From Ignavibacteriales bacterium (GTDB taxonomy: Bacteria; Bacteroidota; Ignavibacteria; Ignavibacteriales; Ignavibacteriaceae), in NCBI GenBank assembly GCA_016707115.1, contig JADJIH010000003.1:124001-188000 (forward strand): a DNA stretch of 64,000 nucleotides, written 5' to 3'. Numbering within the stretch: the first letter of the stretch is position 1; every line of letters starts with the position of its first letter. Both the position numbers and the translations under genes were made by a program. Under the pieces are notes generated by a model, which did not search any database, was not told where the DNA came from, and worked only from the letters and a program-made list of their open reading frames with translations. Positions 17,510 to 27,266 of the stretch are shown piece after piece.

Positions 17510-17929
17510 CTATTTTCGTTTTAGAAAATTTAAATATTTTTTGATGCTATCTAGATCTTCCACTAATTGCTGAAGATTTTGCAGGGAACTTTGAGATAGT
17601 TGTAAATAATTATCTTCAAATAACATTTTATTCTTTTCATTCATATAAGAAGTAATTTCTTTTAACTGCGAAATTATTTTTTCCATATTTTCAGACAAAT
17701 CTTTTTTTATTTGATCAATGTTTTCTACTTCCGGAATTTTAACACTGTTCTGCAAAACTCTGAATAACCCATTAACATACTTTCCGGTAAAAGATAAGTC
17801 TTCAAATTCTTTAAACTTTTCATTTGAATTGCAGGCTTCAAGAACAAGCATAAGATCATCTTTTTTATTTAATGATTTGCCGGAAAACTTTTCAACATCA
17901 TCAAGAAAATTTTTGGGGAGTTTGTTCAT
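17510..17929 (-). CDS. Helical protein of unknown function
   Basis: A 139-residue, Lys/Glu-rich, almost entirely helical protein without signal peptide or membrane segment. Heptad-like stretches (about residues 60-135) suggest a coiled coil or helical bundle. It begins two bases after the stop of the O-methyltransferase gene, so the two are co-transcribed and perhaps coupled. No family recognised. Confidence 0.65.
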   Translation of the reverse strand: MNKLPKNFLDDVEKFSGKSLNKKDDLMLVLEACNSNEKFKEFEDLSFTGKYVNGLFRVLQNSVKIPEVENIDQIKKDLSENMEKIISQLKEITSYMNEKNKMLFEDNYLQLSQSSLQNLQQLVEDLDSIKKYLNFLKRK

Positions 17930-17931
17930 TT

Positions 17932-18573
17932 CTACTTTTTGATCCCTAATCCAATTCCATCACCAATTGGAATTATCATTGAATCAAGGTTTTGCTGGAG
18001 TATAAATAATTTATTAAAGTCTTTAATGTGTTGTGTGGATTTACTGTACTTAGAAGGAACACGATTTGCAGCGGCATATCCATGCCATAGAAGATTATCT
18101 ACAACAATAATTCCTCCCTTTCTAAGAAGTATCATCGAATAATCAAATAATCTTTTATAATCCTCTTTATCTGCATCAAGAAAAATAAAATCGTACTTTT
18201 TTTTAAGCTGCGGCATCACACTTAAAGCATCACCCTGAATCAATTTTATTTTTTTACTTATTCCTGATTTTTCAATATTCTCCAGTGCTATTTTAATGTT
18301 ATCAGCACTTTTTTCTATTGAATGAACGACAGAACCTTTATGCAAACATTTTGCAATTCTAATTGTAGTGTATGCAATAGCAGTTCCTATTTCCAAAACT
18401 CTTTCGGGTTTGTTAATTAAAATCAGTTTCTCAATAAAATCTGCTGAGTGCCAATCCAGGATCGGAACTTTATGTTCAGTAGCATATTGTTCCATTTCAA
18501 CTATAAGATCGTCTCCTTTTTTTCTAAAGGATTCTAAATATTTTTTTTGTGCAGGAAAAAATATCTGTGCCAT
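17932..18573 (-). CDS. O-methyltransferase family 3 (TrmR-like)
   Basis: A 213-residue SAM-dependent methyltransferase of the COMT-like O-methyltransferase family. Visible motifs are the SAM-binding VLEIGTAIAYTTIRIAK, the acidic SIEKSADN loop and the metal-site FIFLDADKEDY and VVDNLLWHG. Bacterial members of this size include TrmR, which methylates 5-hydroxyuridine in tRNA to 5-methoxyuridine; others act on catechols. That specific role is inference. It lies just downstream of the subtilase gene. Confidence 0.85.
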   Translation of the reverse strand: MAQIFFPAQKKYLESFRKKGDDLIVEMEQYATEHKVPILDWHSADFIEKLILINKPERVLEIGTAIAYTTIRIAKCLHKGSVVHSIEKSADNIKIALENIEKSGISKKIKLIQGDALSVMPQLKKKYDFIFLDADKEDYKRLFDYSMILLRKGGIIVVDNLLWHGYAAANRVPSKYSKSTQHIKDFNKLFILQQNLDSMIIPIGDGIGLGIKK

Positions 18574-18612
18574 TTTCTTTACTCTTGGATTAAAATCTAT
18601 AATTAAAAAATG

Positions 18613-20592
18613 TTACTTAAGAAGAACTAATTTTTTACCGTACTCTTTTCCACCAAGTTGAATCAAAGCATAATAAACTCCGCTAGCACAAAGATAACCA
18701 CGCTCTGCCATACCATCCCATTCAAATGGATAATAACCAGCAAATGCAGATGTAGTGATTTTGAATTCTTTTACTTTTTGTCCGGATCCATCAATGATTG
18801 CAACATTGAGTATTTCATTACCTTTTGTGTAATAGTGAAAGCTTACATATTTGTGATTTGCTGGAACAAAAGGATTCGGAAAAAAATCACTCACACCATC
18901 GTAATTTGGCAATGATGGAGCATCAAGATTTAATGAAATTATATCAGAACCATAGTTGAATTTATATTTTCCGACTTGCGGTAAGGTATAATTATTATTC
19001 TGACTATCACTAAACATGATGGTAAACTCAACTAGTTCACCATTACTTTTTATAGGGAATGTATAAGTAAAATCATAATCGCCGGACTTGGTCATTGGAA
19101 TTGCTTCAAGTAAATCATCAGCAATCTGAAAAACAATGTTCACAGAATTTGCATTTATATTTTCATCAAAAATAGTTTTATGAAGAATATACTGTCCATT
19201 AATATTTTCAAGATTAGGAAATTCAATAGCATTCTTTGCAGAGATGATTCCGTATCCGATTTGATTATCTGAATTAGAAGAATTTGAAGCCGACTCAAGT
19301 ATAATACTCCTCATCTGAGTATTCTTTAAATGCGGGTGCGCAGATAACAATAATGCTGCAACTCCGCTTGCAATTGGTGCTGCAGCTGAAGTTCCACTGG
19401 CAAATCTATAACCATTATTCGTTCCTGCAACAGCGCCGTAAGTATTAACACCAAAAGCAACAACTTCTGGTTTTATTCTACCATCGTAAGTTGGACCACG
19501 ACTGCTGAAACCTGCAAGATTACTAAACTCATCCACTGCCCCAACTGAAATAATATTGTAACCATCTGCTGGTGCAATTATGTATTTCCAGGAATTATTT
19601 CCTTCATTACCTGCGGAGGTAAAAGTTGAAACGCCTCTCTGAAAAGCATACTCAGCTGCTTTAGTTACAATTGTTGTCCTGCCATCCATATCTGAATAGG
19701 TATATGAATAACCTGAATCAAATATGTTATACCCAAGCGAACTAGTCGTAATATCTACACCGAAAGATTCCATCCAGATTAATGCCGCCGCATAATTATC
19801 TTCTTCAATATGAGTTTCACTTCTAATATCTTCTGTTTTTGCGAGTATAAAAGATGAATTGAATGCTGGTCCGATTAATACGCTATCAACAAATCCTGCA
19901 AGAATTGAAAACACATAAGTTCCATGACTATCTTGAGTAGGAGCATCGCCGGTTTGATTTGCAGTCACTGAATCATCAAAAATGAAATCATATTCAGCAA
20001 TAACACTTCTATCTTTTAAAGAATTATGCAATTTCCAATCAAAACCAGAATCGAGTATTCCAATTAAAACATTTTCTCCATTAATATTTTTTGAATGCAC
20101 AATTGGGACATCAGATAAATTCATTTGTTTTAACGACACACCATAACCGTAGCTTGTGTCTGCATTGCTTTCCAAAAGCAAATCTGGATTAATTATGGGA
20201 TCATTTTGGAAATAAAGCTTCTTAACTGGTTCAACAGAATTTACGAATGGAAGTGTTTTAACTATTTCAATTTGATCAGCAGTTAAGTTGGCAGATACTG
20301 AATTAAACCAACTTAGTTTACGGATTATTTGAACCCCTAAATTTTCTAATTCATAAATATAATTTTTATCGATTGGAAGATCATCGTAGGTAATAAAATC
20401 GTTTCCCATATTTTTAATTCTACGCTCAATTGCTTTTGGCGAAAGTTCCTCAACAGCTTGAATATAGGCTTCACTATTTTTGTTTAACGAATTTGAGTTT
20501 TCAATCCCCTTATCAGTAAAATAAATAAAGTACTTTTCCTGTGGAAAAACAAGCGACGATAAAAACATTAAAAATATTAGTGTGTGTTTCAT
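18613..20592 (-). CDS. Secreted subtilisin-like protease with C-terminal sorting-type domain
   Basis: A 659-residue exported S8 peptidase. Residues 1-17 are a signal peptide and about 20-125 an I9-like propeptide. The catalytic triad is Asp181 (GILDSG), His223 (DSHGTYV) and Ser402 (GTSAAAP), with oxyanion Asn329 (SAGNEG). The last 85 residues (FFPNPFVPANHKYVSF to the Lys-rich end) form a beta-sandwich like FlgD-Ig/T9SS type A sorting domains, suggesting outer-membrane delivery by the type IX system. No T9SS component gene lies in this window. Confidence 0.9.
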   Translation of the reverse strand: MKHTLIFLMFLSSLVFPQEKYFIYFTDKGIENSNSLNKNSEAYIQAVEELSPKAIERRIKNMGNDFITYDDLPIDKNYIYELENLGVQIIRKLSWFNSVSANLTADQIEIVKTLPFVNSVEPVKKLYFQNDPIINPDLLLESNADTSYGYGVSLKQMNLSDVPIVHSKNINGENVLIGILDSGFDWKLHNSLKDRSVIAEYDFIFDDSVTANQTGDAPTQDSHGTYVFSILAGFVDSVLIGPAFNSSFILAKTEDIRSETHIEEDNYAAALIWMESFGVDITTSSLGYNIFDSGYSYTYSDMDGRTTIVTKAAEYAFQRGVSTFTSAGNEGNNSWKYIIAPADGYNIISVGAVDEFSNLAGFSSRGPTYDGRIKPEVVAFGVNTYGAVAGTNNGYRFASGTSAAAPIASGVAALLLSAHPHLKNTQMRSIILESASNSSNSDNQIGYGIISAKNAIEFPNLENINGQYILHKTIFDENINANSVNIVFQIADDLLEAIPMTKSGDYDFTYTFPIKSNGELVEFTIMFSDSQNNNYTLPQVGKYKFNYGSDIISLNLDAPSLPNYDGVSDFFPNPFVPANHKYVSFHYYTKGNEILNVAIIDGSGQKVKEFKITTSAFAGYYPFEWDGMAERGYLCASGVYYALIQLGGKEYGKKLVLLK

Positions 20593-20664
20593 AGACTTTT
20601 TTTTCGTAAAACTACGAATTGGAAGAACAATATCAAGCTTAAAAATTTATCCGTTTACTTTTTT

Positions 20665-21507
20665 TTAATCTATCGATTGCATCAATCGGCTGAATCTAAT
20701 CGAACTGAAATAGTCAGAAATACCCGATGATTGGACTGGTATCTTCGACCAGTAAATCATAAATGCTTTGCCAATTATCCATTCTTCGGGGATGTATCCA
20801 AAGTAACGGCTATCAATACTGTTTTTTCTGTTATCCCCTAAAACAAAGTAATAATCTTTTTCAAATACATATTCCCTTATTGCTTTGTTGTTAAGATTTA
20901 TAACTGTTCCCTCAACACTAATAACTTTTTTTTCGTAATCAGTATTTATTGCATTTTGCCACTGAAGAATGTTTTTAGGATTAAGTTCTACTTTCATTCC
21001 TTTTTTGGGGACTATGATCGGTCCATAATTTTCTAATGACCATTTATTGTTGTAGGGAAAAAGTTCTTTGTTAATATTCTCTATAGGTGTTTCATTAAGA
21101 TTTATTTTGATATAAGATGGTGTGCGATATTTTTTATGATTGATGTATAATATCTGATCTTTGATTTCAATCGTATCGCCAGGCAGTCCTATAATTCGCT
21201 TTATCAAAATAGAATATTCTTCAGAATCCGGGTCATAATAGTCTGCAGGAATCTCAAATGCTACAACATCATTAAACTCTGGTTTACCTGTTGAAATCAA
21301 TTCAGTTCTAGATAATCTTTTGCCAAGAAAAGGAATTTGATGTGGAGTGGAAATTGAATAAGCTGATTTATTAACAAGTAAAAAATCGCCTTCTAACAGC
21401 GTGTTTTTCATAGAGCCTGTTGGAATTTGAAAAGCATCCACAATAAATGCTTTTAATATCAATGCGAGAATTAAAACCAAAACAAGAATCTTTAATAAAC
21501 GTTTCAT
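20665..21507 (-). CDS. lepB: Signal peptidase I
   Basis: A 280-residue membrane serine protease that removes signal peptides from exported proteins. One N-terminal transmembrane helix (residues 4-22) precedes the catalytic Ser32 in PTGSMKNTL. The general base is Lys103 in the KRIIGLPGDTIEI box, and the C-terminal GDNRKNSIDSRYFGYIP box is intact. It follows lepA by 25 bases, the common lepA-lepB order. About 60 residues in the middle (130-190) are an insertion typical of Bacteroidota-type enzymes. Confidence 0.95.
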   Translation of the reverse strand: MKRLLKILVLVLILALILKAFIVDAFQIPTGSMKNTLLEGDFLLVNKSAYSISTPHQIPFLGKRLSRTELISTGKPEFNDVVAFEIPADYYDPDSEEYSILIKRIIGLPGDTIEIKDQILYINHKKYRTPSYIKINLNETPIENINKELFPYNNKWSLENYGPIIVPKKGMKVELNPKNILQWQNAINTDYEKKVISVEGTVINLNNKAIREYVFEKDYYFVLGDNRKNSIDSRYFGYIPEEWIIGKAFMIYWSKIPVQSSGISDYFSSIRFSRLMQSID

Positions 21508-21532
21508 TTACTAAATTCACTAGAATTTTATA

Positions 21533-23326
21533 TTATTCATCAATTTGTAATACTGCTAAAAATGCTTCTTGCGGAATTTCAACATTGCCAACTTGTTTCA
21601 TTCTCTTCTTACCTTCTTTTTGTTTTTCCAAAAGTTTTCTCTTTCTGGAAATATCGCCACCGTAACACTTTGCAAGTACATTTTTTCGTAAAGCTTTAAC
21701 AACTGATTTTGAAATAACCTTAGTACCAATTGCAGCCTGAATATTAATTTCAAACATCTGGCGAGGTATTAAGTCTTTTAACTTTGAACTAACTTTTTTT
21801 CCCCATTCAAATGATTTACTTCTGTGTACTATCATCGAGAGTGCATCCACAGGTTCGCCATTTAAAAGAATATCTAACTTCACCAAATCTGATTCGCGAT
21901 AACCAAGGTACTCATAATCAAATGAAGCGTATCCGCGAGTGGAAGATTTTAATTTGTCATAAAAATCAAAAATTATTTCTGCCAATGGAAATTCAAATTG
22001 TAAATCTGCACGAGTGGGATCTAAATAAGTAGTGTTAATATAAGTTCCACGTTTATCCATTGCGATTTTCATAATGTTGCCGACGTATTCACTCGGAGTA
22101 ACAATCTGGGCTTTCATATAAGGTTCTTCAACTCTATCAATATTTCCAACGGCCGGCATCTCTGCTGGATTATCAACCGTAATCTTTTCACCCTTTTTAG
22201 TGAAAACAATATATTCCACGTTTGGCAGCGTAGTAATTATCGATTGGCCGTGCTCTCTTAAAAGTCTTTCCTGCACAATTTCCATATGCAGCAACCCGAG
22301 AAATCCACATCTAAAACCAAATCCAAGTGCCGCAGAAGTTTCTGGTTGATAAATCAAAGCTGAATCATTCAAACAAAATTTTTCTAAAGCATCTCGTAAA
22401 TCTTCAAAGTCATCAGAATCTGTAGGATACAAACCACTGTAAACCATTGGCTTAACATCTTTATAACCGGGTAATGGAGCGTTTGCACCATTTCTGACAT
22501 GTGTAATTGTATCACCAACTTTTGTATCACGAACATCTTTAATTCCAGCAATAAGATATCCAACATCACCAGCGGATAATTCATCGGATTTAATTTTTTT
22601 TAATCCAAGTGTACCGATTTCTTCAGCCAAAGATTCCTTGTGAACTTTAAAGAATCTAAGTTTATCATTTGTTTTTAGAGTGCCTTGAAAAATTCTAACA
22701 TAAGCTATTGCACCACGATATGCATCAAAAACAGAATCAAAAATCAATGCTTGCAATGGTGCGTTTGGATCACCTTTTGGAGATGGAATTTTCTCAATCA
22801 CAGTTTCTAGAAGATCTACAATTCCAATTTTAGATTTGGCACTAACTAGAATTATATCTTCTTTATTGCAGCCTATGAGATCTATAATCTGATGCGATAC
22901 TTTATCAATTTCGGCACTTGGTAAATCAATTTTATTAATCACCGGAATAATCTCTAAACCAGCATCCGTTGCAAGATAAAGATTACTAATAGTCTGAGCT
23001 TCAACTCCCTGAGCAGCATCAACAACAAGAATTGCACCTTCACAGGCAGCAAGAGACCGAGAAACTTCATAAGTAAAATCAACGTGGCCCGGAGTATCAA
23101 TTAAATTGAGTACATATTCTTGTTTATCTTTTGCACGATAGTGCATTTGAATTGCATGAGATTTTATAGTTATACCCCGTTCACGCTCAAGTTCAAGATC
23201 GTCTAAAATCTGATCTTTAGCCTCGCGCGCTGATACAACTCCCGTGGTTTCTAATAGACAATCCGCAATAGTTGATTTACCGTGATCAATGTGTGCAATT
23301 ATGCAAAAATTTCTAATGTTATTCAT
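21533..23326 (-). CDS. lepA: Elongation factor 4 (LepA)
   Basis: A 597-residue translational GTPase that acts on stalled or mistranslocated ribosomes. G-motifs are visible: AHIDHGKST (G1), the RERGITI effector segment, DTPGHVDF (G3), NKIDLPSA (G4). The LepA-specific C-terminal domain ends in GGDISRKRKLLEKQKEGKKRMK, as expected. Full length. It precedes lepB in the transcript. Confidence 0.98.
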   Translation of the reverse strand: MNNIRNFCIIAHIDHGKSTIADCLLETTGVVSAREAKDQILDDLELERERGITIKSHAIQMHYRAKDKQEYVLNLIDTPGHVDFTYEVSRSLAACEGAILVVDAAQGVEAQTISNLYLATDAGLEIIPVINKIDLPSAEIDKVSHQIIDLIGCNKEDIILVSAKSKIGIVDLLETVIEKIPSPKGDPNAPLQALIFDSVFDAYRGAIAYVRIFQGTLKTNDKLRFFKVHKESLAEEIGTLGLKKIKSDELSAGDVGYLIAGIKDVRDTKVGDTITHVRNGANAPLPGYKDVKPMVYSGLYPTDSDDFEDLRDALEKFCLNDSALIYQPETSAALGFGFRCGFLGLLHMEIVQERLLREHGQSIITTLPNVEYIVFTKKGEKITVDNPAEMPAVGNIDRVEEPYMKAQIVTPSEYVGNIMKIAMDKRGTYINTTYLDPTRADLQFEFPLAEIIFDFYDKLKSSTRGYASFDYEYLGYRESDLVKLDILLNGEPVDALSMIVHRSKSFEWGKKVSSKLKDLIPRQMFEINIQAAIGTKVISKSVVKALRKNVLAKCYGGDISRKRKLLEKQKEGKKRMKQVGNVEIPQEAFLAVLQIDE

Positions 23327-23406
23327 ATTCTCTTAATAATTTGTGTGCAAATATAGTCAGGTAGTAAGTATTAAAAAAGATTAGTCTTGTGATGGAAAAA
23401 CATAGA

Positions 23407-24366
23407 TCAAATAGCTCTATTACCCTTGTTAATCAAATCAAACACAACGCCCTCACGAAGTGCATACTCTGATAAAACCATTTTTTTGATATTAAAAAGT
23501 TCGAAAGCCTTCTTGAGGATTATAAATCCAGCTGGAATAATATCCGCACGTTTAGCCTCAATTCCCGGCACACTCATTCTTTCAGAGGGATTTTTTAAGC
23601 TCATTACAAAAGAATAGATGTCATCAAACTCTGATTTATCAAATGTATATCCATTTAACCTGGGCTTGATCTCATCTTTATTCTGAAATTGCTTTATCAA
23701 ACATATTGTATCTACAGTACCCGATGAACCGACTGCAAAATCCAGATTGAGATTTGTTTGGATTTTGTCATTCAATTGAATTTGCTGTTCAACATATTCA
23801 GTGCAATCTTTAATTAAGGATTCAGTAATAACAAAATGAGGAAAGAATTTTTTCGATAATCTAACAGCTCCCACTTTTACACTTTCTGCAAAAACCGGGG
23901 AACCATTTACACCATATATAAATTCAGTGCTTCCGCCGCCAATATCAATTCCCAAAACAGATTTATCATTTATCGGCAGAGCATTTTTCATCCCAAGAAA
24001 AATTAGATTTGCTTCTTCAGTTCCCTCAATAGTTTCAACCTTAATTCCTGTTTCCTTAAAAACTGCTTCGATAAACTCAGTTTTATTATTTGCTTCTCTA
24101 ACAGCACTGGTGGAAACAGCTCTGATATTTGCTTTATGATATTTAGCGAGAGTTGAAAAATTTTTTAAGACTGAAATTGCTTTTGCTTTTTCATTATCCG
24201 AAATAAAACTTAAATCTTCTCCAAACTCTGAGCCTAATCTTAAGAATTCTCGTTGTCTGTCTAAAAGTTTTAATTCGCCGTCTTCATTAACTTCTGCAAT
24301 AATAAGATGGAATGAATTAGTTCCGATATCAATAGCTGCAATTCTTTTTTTTCCGTGTAAGATCAT
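23407..24366 (-). CDS. Ppx/GppA family phosphatase
   Basis: A 319-residue ASKHA-fold enzyme for exopolyphosphatase or pppGpp 5'-phosphohydrolase activity. Motifs include AIDIGTNSFHLIIAEV (phosphate 1), GIDIGGGSTEFIY (phosphate 2) and SSGTVDTI. It is the short, two-domain form without the HD-like C-terminal region, so it is closer to Ppx2/MTH-type proteins than to E. coli Ppx. Its start overlaps the stop of the GT9 gene by four bases. Confidence 0.93.
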   Translation of the reverse strand: MILHGKKRIAAIDIGTNSFHLIIAEVNEDGELKLLDRQREFLRLGSEFGEDLSFISDNEKAKAISVLKNFSTLAKYHKANIRAVSTSAVREANNKTEFIEAVFKETGIKVETIEGTEEANLIFLGMKNALPINDKSVLGIDIGGGSTEFIYGVNGSPVFAESVKVGAVRLSKKFFPHFVITESLIKDCTEYVEQQIQLNDKIQTNLNLDFAVGSSGTVDTICLIKQFQNKDEIKPRLNGYTFDKSEFDDIYSFVMSLKNPSERMSVPGIEAKRADIIPAGFIILKKAFELFNIKKMVLSEYALREGVVFDLINKGNRAI

Positions 24367-25451
24367 TTGTTTTCAAGAAGTACTTTACAAACATCAAAAA
24401 CTTCTTCAACTTCAATATCATCAATTAAATCTGATTTACGTAAAAATATTTTGTTCTTCCCGCAAGGAGCCCAATTAAATGGGTTAGTAGGCCCGAATAA
24501 TGAAACCTGAGAAGTTAAGGTTGTCCCTGCAACATGCATTATTCCAGTGTCATTGGTTATAAAGAGATTTGATTTTGAAATGAGCGCAGCCACTTCCGAA
24601 ATGCTATGATGAAGATACTGGTTAATTTTTACTTTTGAATGTTTAATTATGTAATCCAATTCATCTGAATCATACTTCCAACCAGTTAAATATAAGCAGC
24701 AAGTATAGTTATCATTAAGTTTTGAAATTAAATCAACATATTTTTGCAGCGACCACCTGTTTTGAGGTTTACCTGCACCAACATGTATCCCGATTAATTT
24801 TAATTCAGAATTATAGTTAATATCTTTTAGAAAATTGTCTGCAACATTAAAATCAAAATTATCACAGGTTATTTCTGAGCTATAATCATTTGTATCGATC
24901 CCAAATGGTCTAACCATATCAAGTATAATATCAGCAGCATTCGAATCAGGATGACGTCTCCAATCGATGTCAATCTTTCTATCAAAGAAAAAAGCAACAT
25001 CATTTGGTTTTCCATCTAAAGAATTTGCTCCAATTCTGGTTCTACTCTTTGATATTCGAGCAATTAAATTACTTGTAAATGAAATGGAAACTGTAACCGG
25101 AACTATTACTACATCAAAATCCTGACGTAAGTATTTTAAAAATTTTAAAAATCTAAACGGATAAAATATTCCAGGTTTATCAAAAACAAAGTAGCTATCA
25201 ACAAATTTATTTTTGATAACAGCTGCCCTATTATTTGGGCTAACAACAATATGAATTTTTGACTCCGGGTATTTTTCTCTAAGAGCCCTTAGTAGCGAAA
25301 CACCCGCAAGCATATCACCAAGCTGGTTATGCTGACGAATGATCAGAATTTTATTTACATCCCCAAGATCTTTATCAAGGTTCTCGGTTATAGCAAATAT
25401 TTTTTTTAGGATAAAATTTAGAATATTAGATGAGAATGATTTACCTGACAT
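24363..25451 (-). CDS. Glycosyltransferase family 9 (heptosyltransferase-like)
   Basis: A 362-residue GT-B glycosyltransferase of the LPS heptosyltransferase family. Recognisable parts are the N-terminal ILIIRQHNQLGDMLAGVSLL, the IGIHVGAGKPQNRW sugar-nucleotide region and the C-terminal FITNDTGIMHVAGT and SLFGPTNPFNWAPCG motifs. It probably adds a heptose or related sugar to the lipid A core at the inner membrane. Overlaps the Ppx/GppA gene by four bases. Confidence 0.9.
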   Translation of the reverse strand: MSGKSFSSNILNFILKKIFAITENLDKDLGDVNKILIIRQHNQLGDMLAGVSLLRALREKYPESKIHIVVSPNNRAAVIKNKFVDSYFVFDKPGIFYPFRFLKFLKYLRQDFDVVIVPVTVSISFTSNLIARISKSRTRIGANSLDGKPNDVAFFFDRKIDIDWRRHPDSNAADIILDMVRPFGIDTNDYSSEITCDNFDFNVADNFLKDINYNSELKLIGIHVGAGKPQNRWSLQKYVDLISKLNDNYTCCLYLTGWKYDSDELDYIIKHSKVKINQYLHHSISEVAALISKSNLFITNDTGIMHVAGTTLTSQVSLFGPTNPFNWAPCGKNKIFLRKSDLIDDIEVEEVFDVCKVLLENK

Positions 25452-25457
25452 TTTACA

Positions 25458-25658
25458 TCAGTTCTTTTTTTCATCTTCAGGTTTTATCTCGATGTATTTT
25501 GCATCCTCTACATCTTCAAACTTAGATTTTTTCTTTTGGGATTGGTTATTTATGGTAGATTCGTTTTTACTCTTAAAAAATGTTGAAAGAAATGCTCTCA
25601 CTATACGAAAGAGAATCAAAAATATTACAAAATATAGAATAAATTTTAATATACCCAT
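25458..25658 (-). CDS. Small membrane protein, DUF4834-like
   Basis: A 66-residue protein with one N-terminal transmembrane helix (residues 3-26) followed by a charged Lys/Glu/Asp tail ending IEIKPEDEKKN. This layout resembles the DUF4834 family found in Bacteroidota next to nucleoside kinase and cell-envelope genes. Its ATG overlaps the last base of the deoxynucleoside kinase gene. Function unknown. Confidence 0.7.
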   Translation of the reverse strand: MGILKFILYFVIFLILFRIVRAFLSTFFKSKNESTINNQSQKKKSKFEDVEDAKYIEIKPEDEKKN

Positions 25659-26317
25659 TAACCTATACTTCTCGCTTCCGGTTTAAAATATTCTGTTACA
25701 CCACGATCTTCTCTAAAAATCTGTCGAAATAATTCGTCAAAGTCTTCGTCGTTATTTACAAAATCTATATCTGTTGAATTAACAATTAGAAGTGGAGTCG
25801 AATTATATCTAAAGAAAAAATGGTTGTAAGCATCACTTAACTCCTCAATATAACTTCTTGTAAGATTTCTCTCAATGGATCTGCCGCGCTTTTTAATATT
25901 AAACATCAAACGATCGAGACTGGACTGAAGGTAAATTACTAAATCAGGTTTTCTTAAGTTTCTTGAAAGCAGTGGAAAAACATTCTCGTATAATTTTAAT
26001 TCTTCAGCTGAAAGATTTAGATAAGCAAAAATCTTATCTTTATCGAAAATATAATCGCATACAATAAAATTTGTAAAAAGATCATCCTGATTCAGTTCTT
26101 CCTGCTGCTTAAACCTGTTTATCAGAAAAAACATCTGAGTTTGAAATGCAAATCTTTTTCTGTCATTGTAGAAATTTTCAAGAAACGGATTTGCCTCAAA
26201 CTGTTCCAGTATAAGTTTTGATTCTAATCTGGACTTTAACTTTTTTGCTAAAGCTGTTTTCCCTGCTCCAATTACACCTTCAACGGCAATAAACTTTATT
26301 TCGTCATTTGATGCCAA
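25658..26317 (-). CDS. Deoxynucleoside kinase
   Basis: A 219-residue P-loop kinase that phosphorylates deoxynucleosides for dNTP salvage (deoxyadenosine/deoxyguanosine kinase type). The P-loop is GVIGAGKTAL near residue 14, the ERS-like motif is KRGRSIERNL, and DLVIYLQSSLDRLMFNI matches the strand before the LID. Base specificity cannot be read from sequence. It lies two bases after folK and directly before the DUF4834-like gene. Confidence 0.92.
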   Translation of the reverse strand: MASNDEIKFIAVEGVIGAGKTALAKKLKSRLESKLILEQFEANPFLENFYNDRKRFAFQTQMFFLINRFKQQEELNQDDLFTNFIVCDYIFDKDKIFAYLNLSAEELKLYENVFPLLSRNLRKPDLVIYLQSSLDRLMFNIKKRGRSIERNLTRSYIEELSDAYNHFFFRYNSTPLLIVNSTDIDFVNNDEDFDELFRQIFREDRGVTEYFKPEARSIG

Positions 26318-26318
26318 G

Positions 26319-26843
26319 TTAATCTTCTTCCGTAAATAATGGTTCAGATAATTTATTAATAATATTTTTTGTTTTTAGATCTAAAACAAAATCAACAATT
26401 TTTTTATTAAAAATCGGATGAATCAGCTCTGGTTCAATTTCAATCAACGGAACGAGTACAAAATCCCTATAAATTATACCTTTATGCGGTAAAGTAATAA
26501 TTTCATCTGAAAAAATTAAATCGTTAAAGAGCAAAACATCCAGATCAATCTCTCGTGGACCCCATTTTTCACGAATTATTCTGCCAAGTCTTTGTTCAAT
26601 TTTTTTTAACTCAATAAATAATTCTTGCGGATTCAGCTTTGTTGATATTTTAATTACTGCATTAAAAAAATTATTCTGTTCAATATCTCCAAATGGCAGA
26701 GTTTCATATACAGATGAAATTTTTTCAATATTACAATCAGCAATCTCATTTATTAAATCAATTGCCGATTTAATATTAGTTCTCTTGTTTCCTTCATTTG
26801 ATCCGATACCAATATATGCGATATTTATATTAACATCCTTCAA
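26319..26843 (-). CDS. folK: 2-amino-4-hydroxy-6-hydroxymethyldihydropteridine pyrophosphokinase
   Basis: A 174-residue HPPK that transfers pyrophosphate from ATP to 6-hydroxymethyl-dihydropterin in folate synthesis. Family motifs seen are YIGIGSNEGNKRTNI at the N-terminus, FFNAVIKI and the RWGPR-type KWGPREIDLDVLLF signature, then LPHKGIIYRDFVLVPL. It follows folB by three bases; together they give two consecutive folate steps. Confidence 0.97.
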   Translation of the reverse strand: MKDVNINIAYIGIGSNEGNKRTNIKSAIDLINEIADCNIEKISSVYETLPFGDIEQNNFFNAVIKISTKLNPQELFIELKKIEQRLGRIIREKWGPREIDLDVLLFNDLIFSDEIITLPHKGIIYRDFVLVPLIEIEPELIHPIFNKKIVDFVLDLKTKNIINKLSEPLFTEED

Positions 26844-26846
26844 AAC

Positions 26847-27218
26847 TTATAAATCTTTTCTTTCTTTAACCACTTCAACCTCAACACAATCAACCACACC
26901 GCCTAAAGGAGGATTATTTTTTCTTACTCTTACCGCAATTTTTTCAATAGAAGAAAAATTGGTTAAAAGCTCATCTGCAATTTTTGTAGCAACAGATTCA
27001 ATCAGATAATTTTTTTGTTCCAAAGCAAGTCGATATAGAACTTTATAAACTTTATGGTAATCTATTGTTTCATGCAATGAATCTTTTTTTGCAGCTTCAG
27101 CAAAGTTCGTATACATATCTACATCAGCTTCAAATTTACCGCCGACACTTTGCTCTTCACTCATTACTCCATGATAACCATAAAATGTTGCGCGTTTAAT
27201 TCTAATGATATTTTGCAT
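26847..27218 (-). CDS. folB: Dihydroneopterin aldolase
   Basis: A 123-residue DHNA that cleaves dihydroneopterin to 6-hydroxymethyl-dihydropterin and glycolaldehyde. Conserved features are FYGYHGVMSEEQ at the N-terminus, the TIDYHKVY active-site segment, LIESVATKIADELL with the catalytic-site glutamate, and the late RVRKNNPPLGG lysine motif. The protein is full length and adjacent to folK. Confidence 0.96.
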   Translation of the reverse strand: MQNIIRIKRATFYGYHGVMSEEQSVGGKFEADVDMYTNFAEAAKKDSLHETIDYHKVYKVLYRLALEQKNYLIESVATKIADELLTNFSSIEKIAVRVRKNNPPLGGVVDCVEVEVVKERKDL

Positions 27219-27266
27219 GCTTCAGACCTTTTTTCATCTTCCCAAATTTAAGTATTAAATAATTAA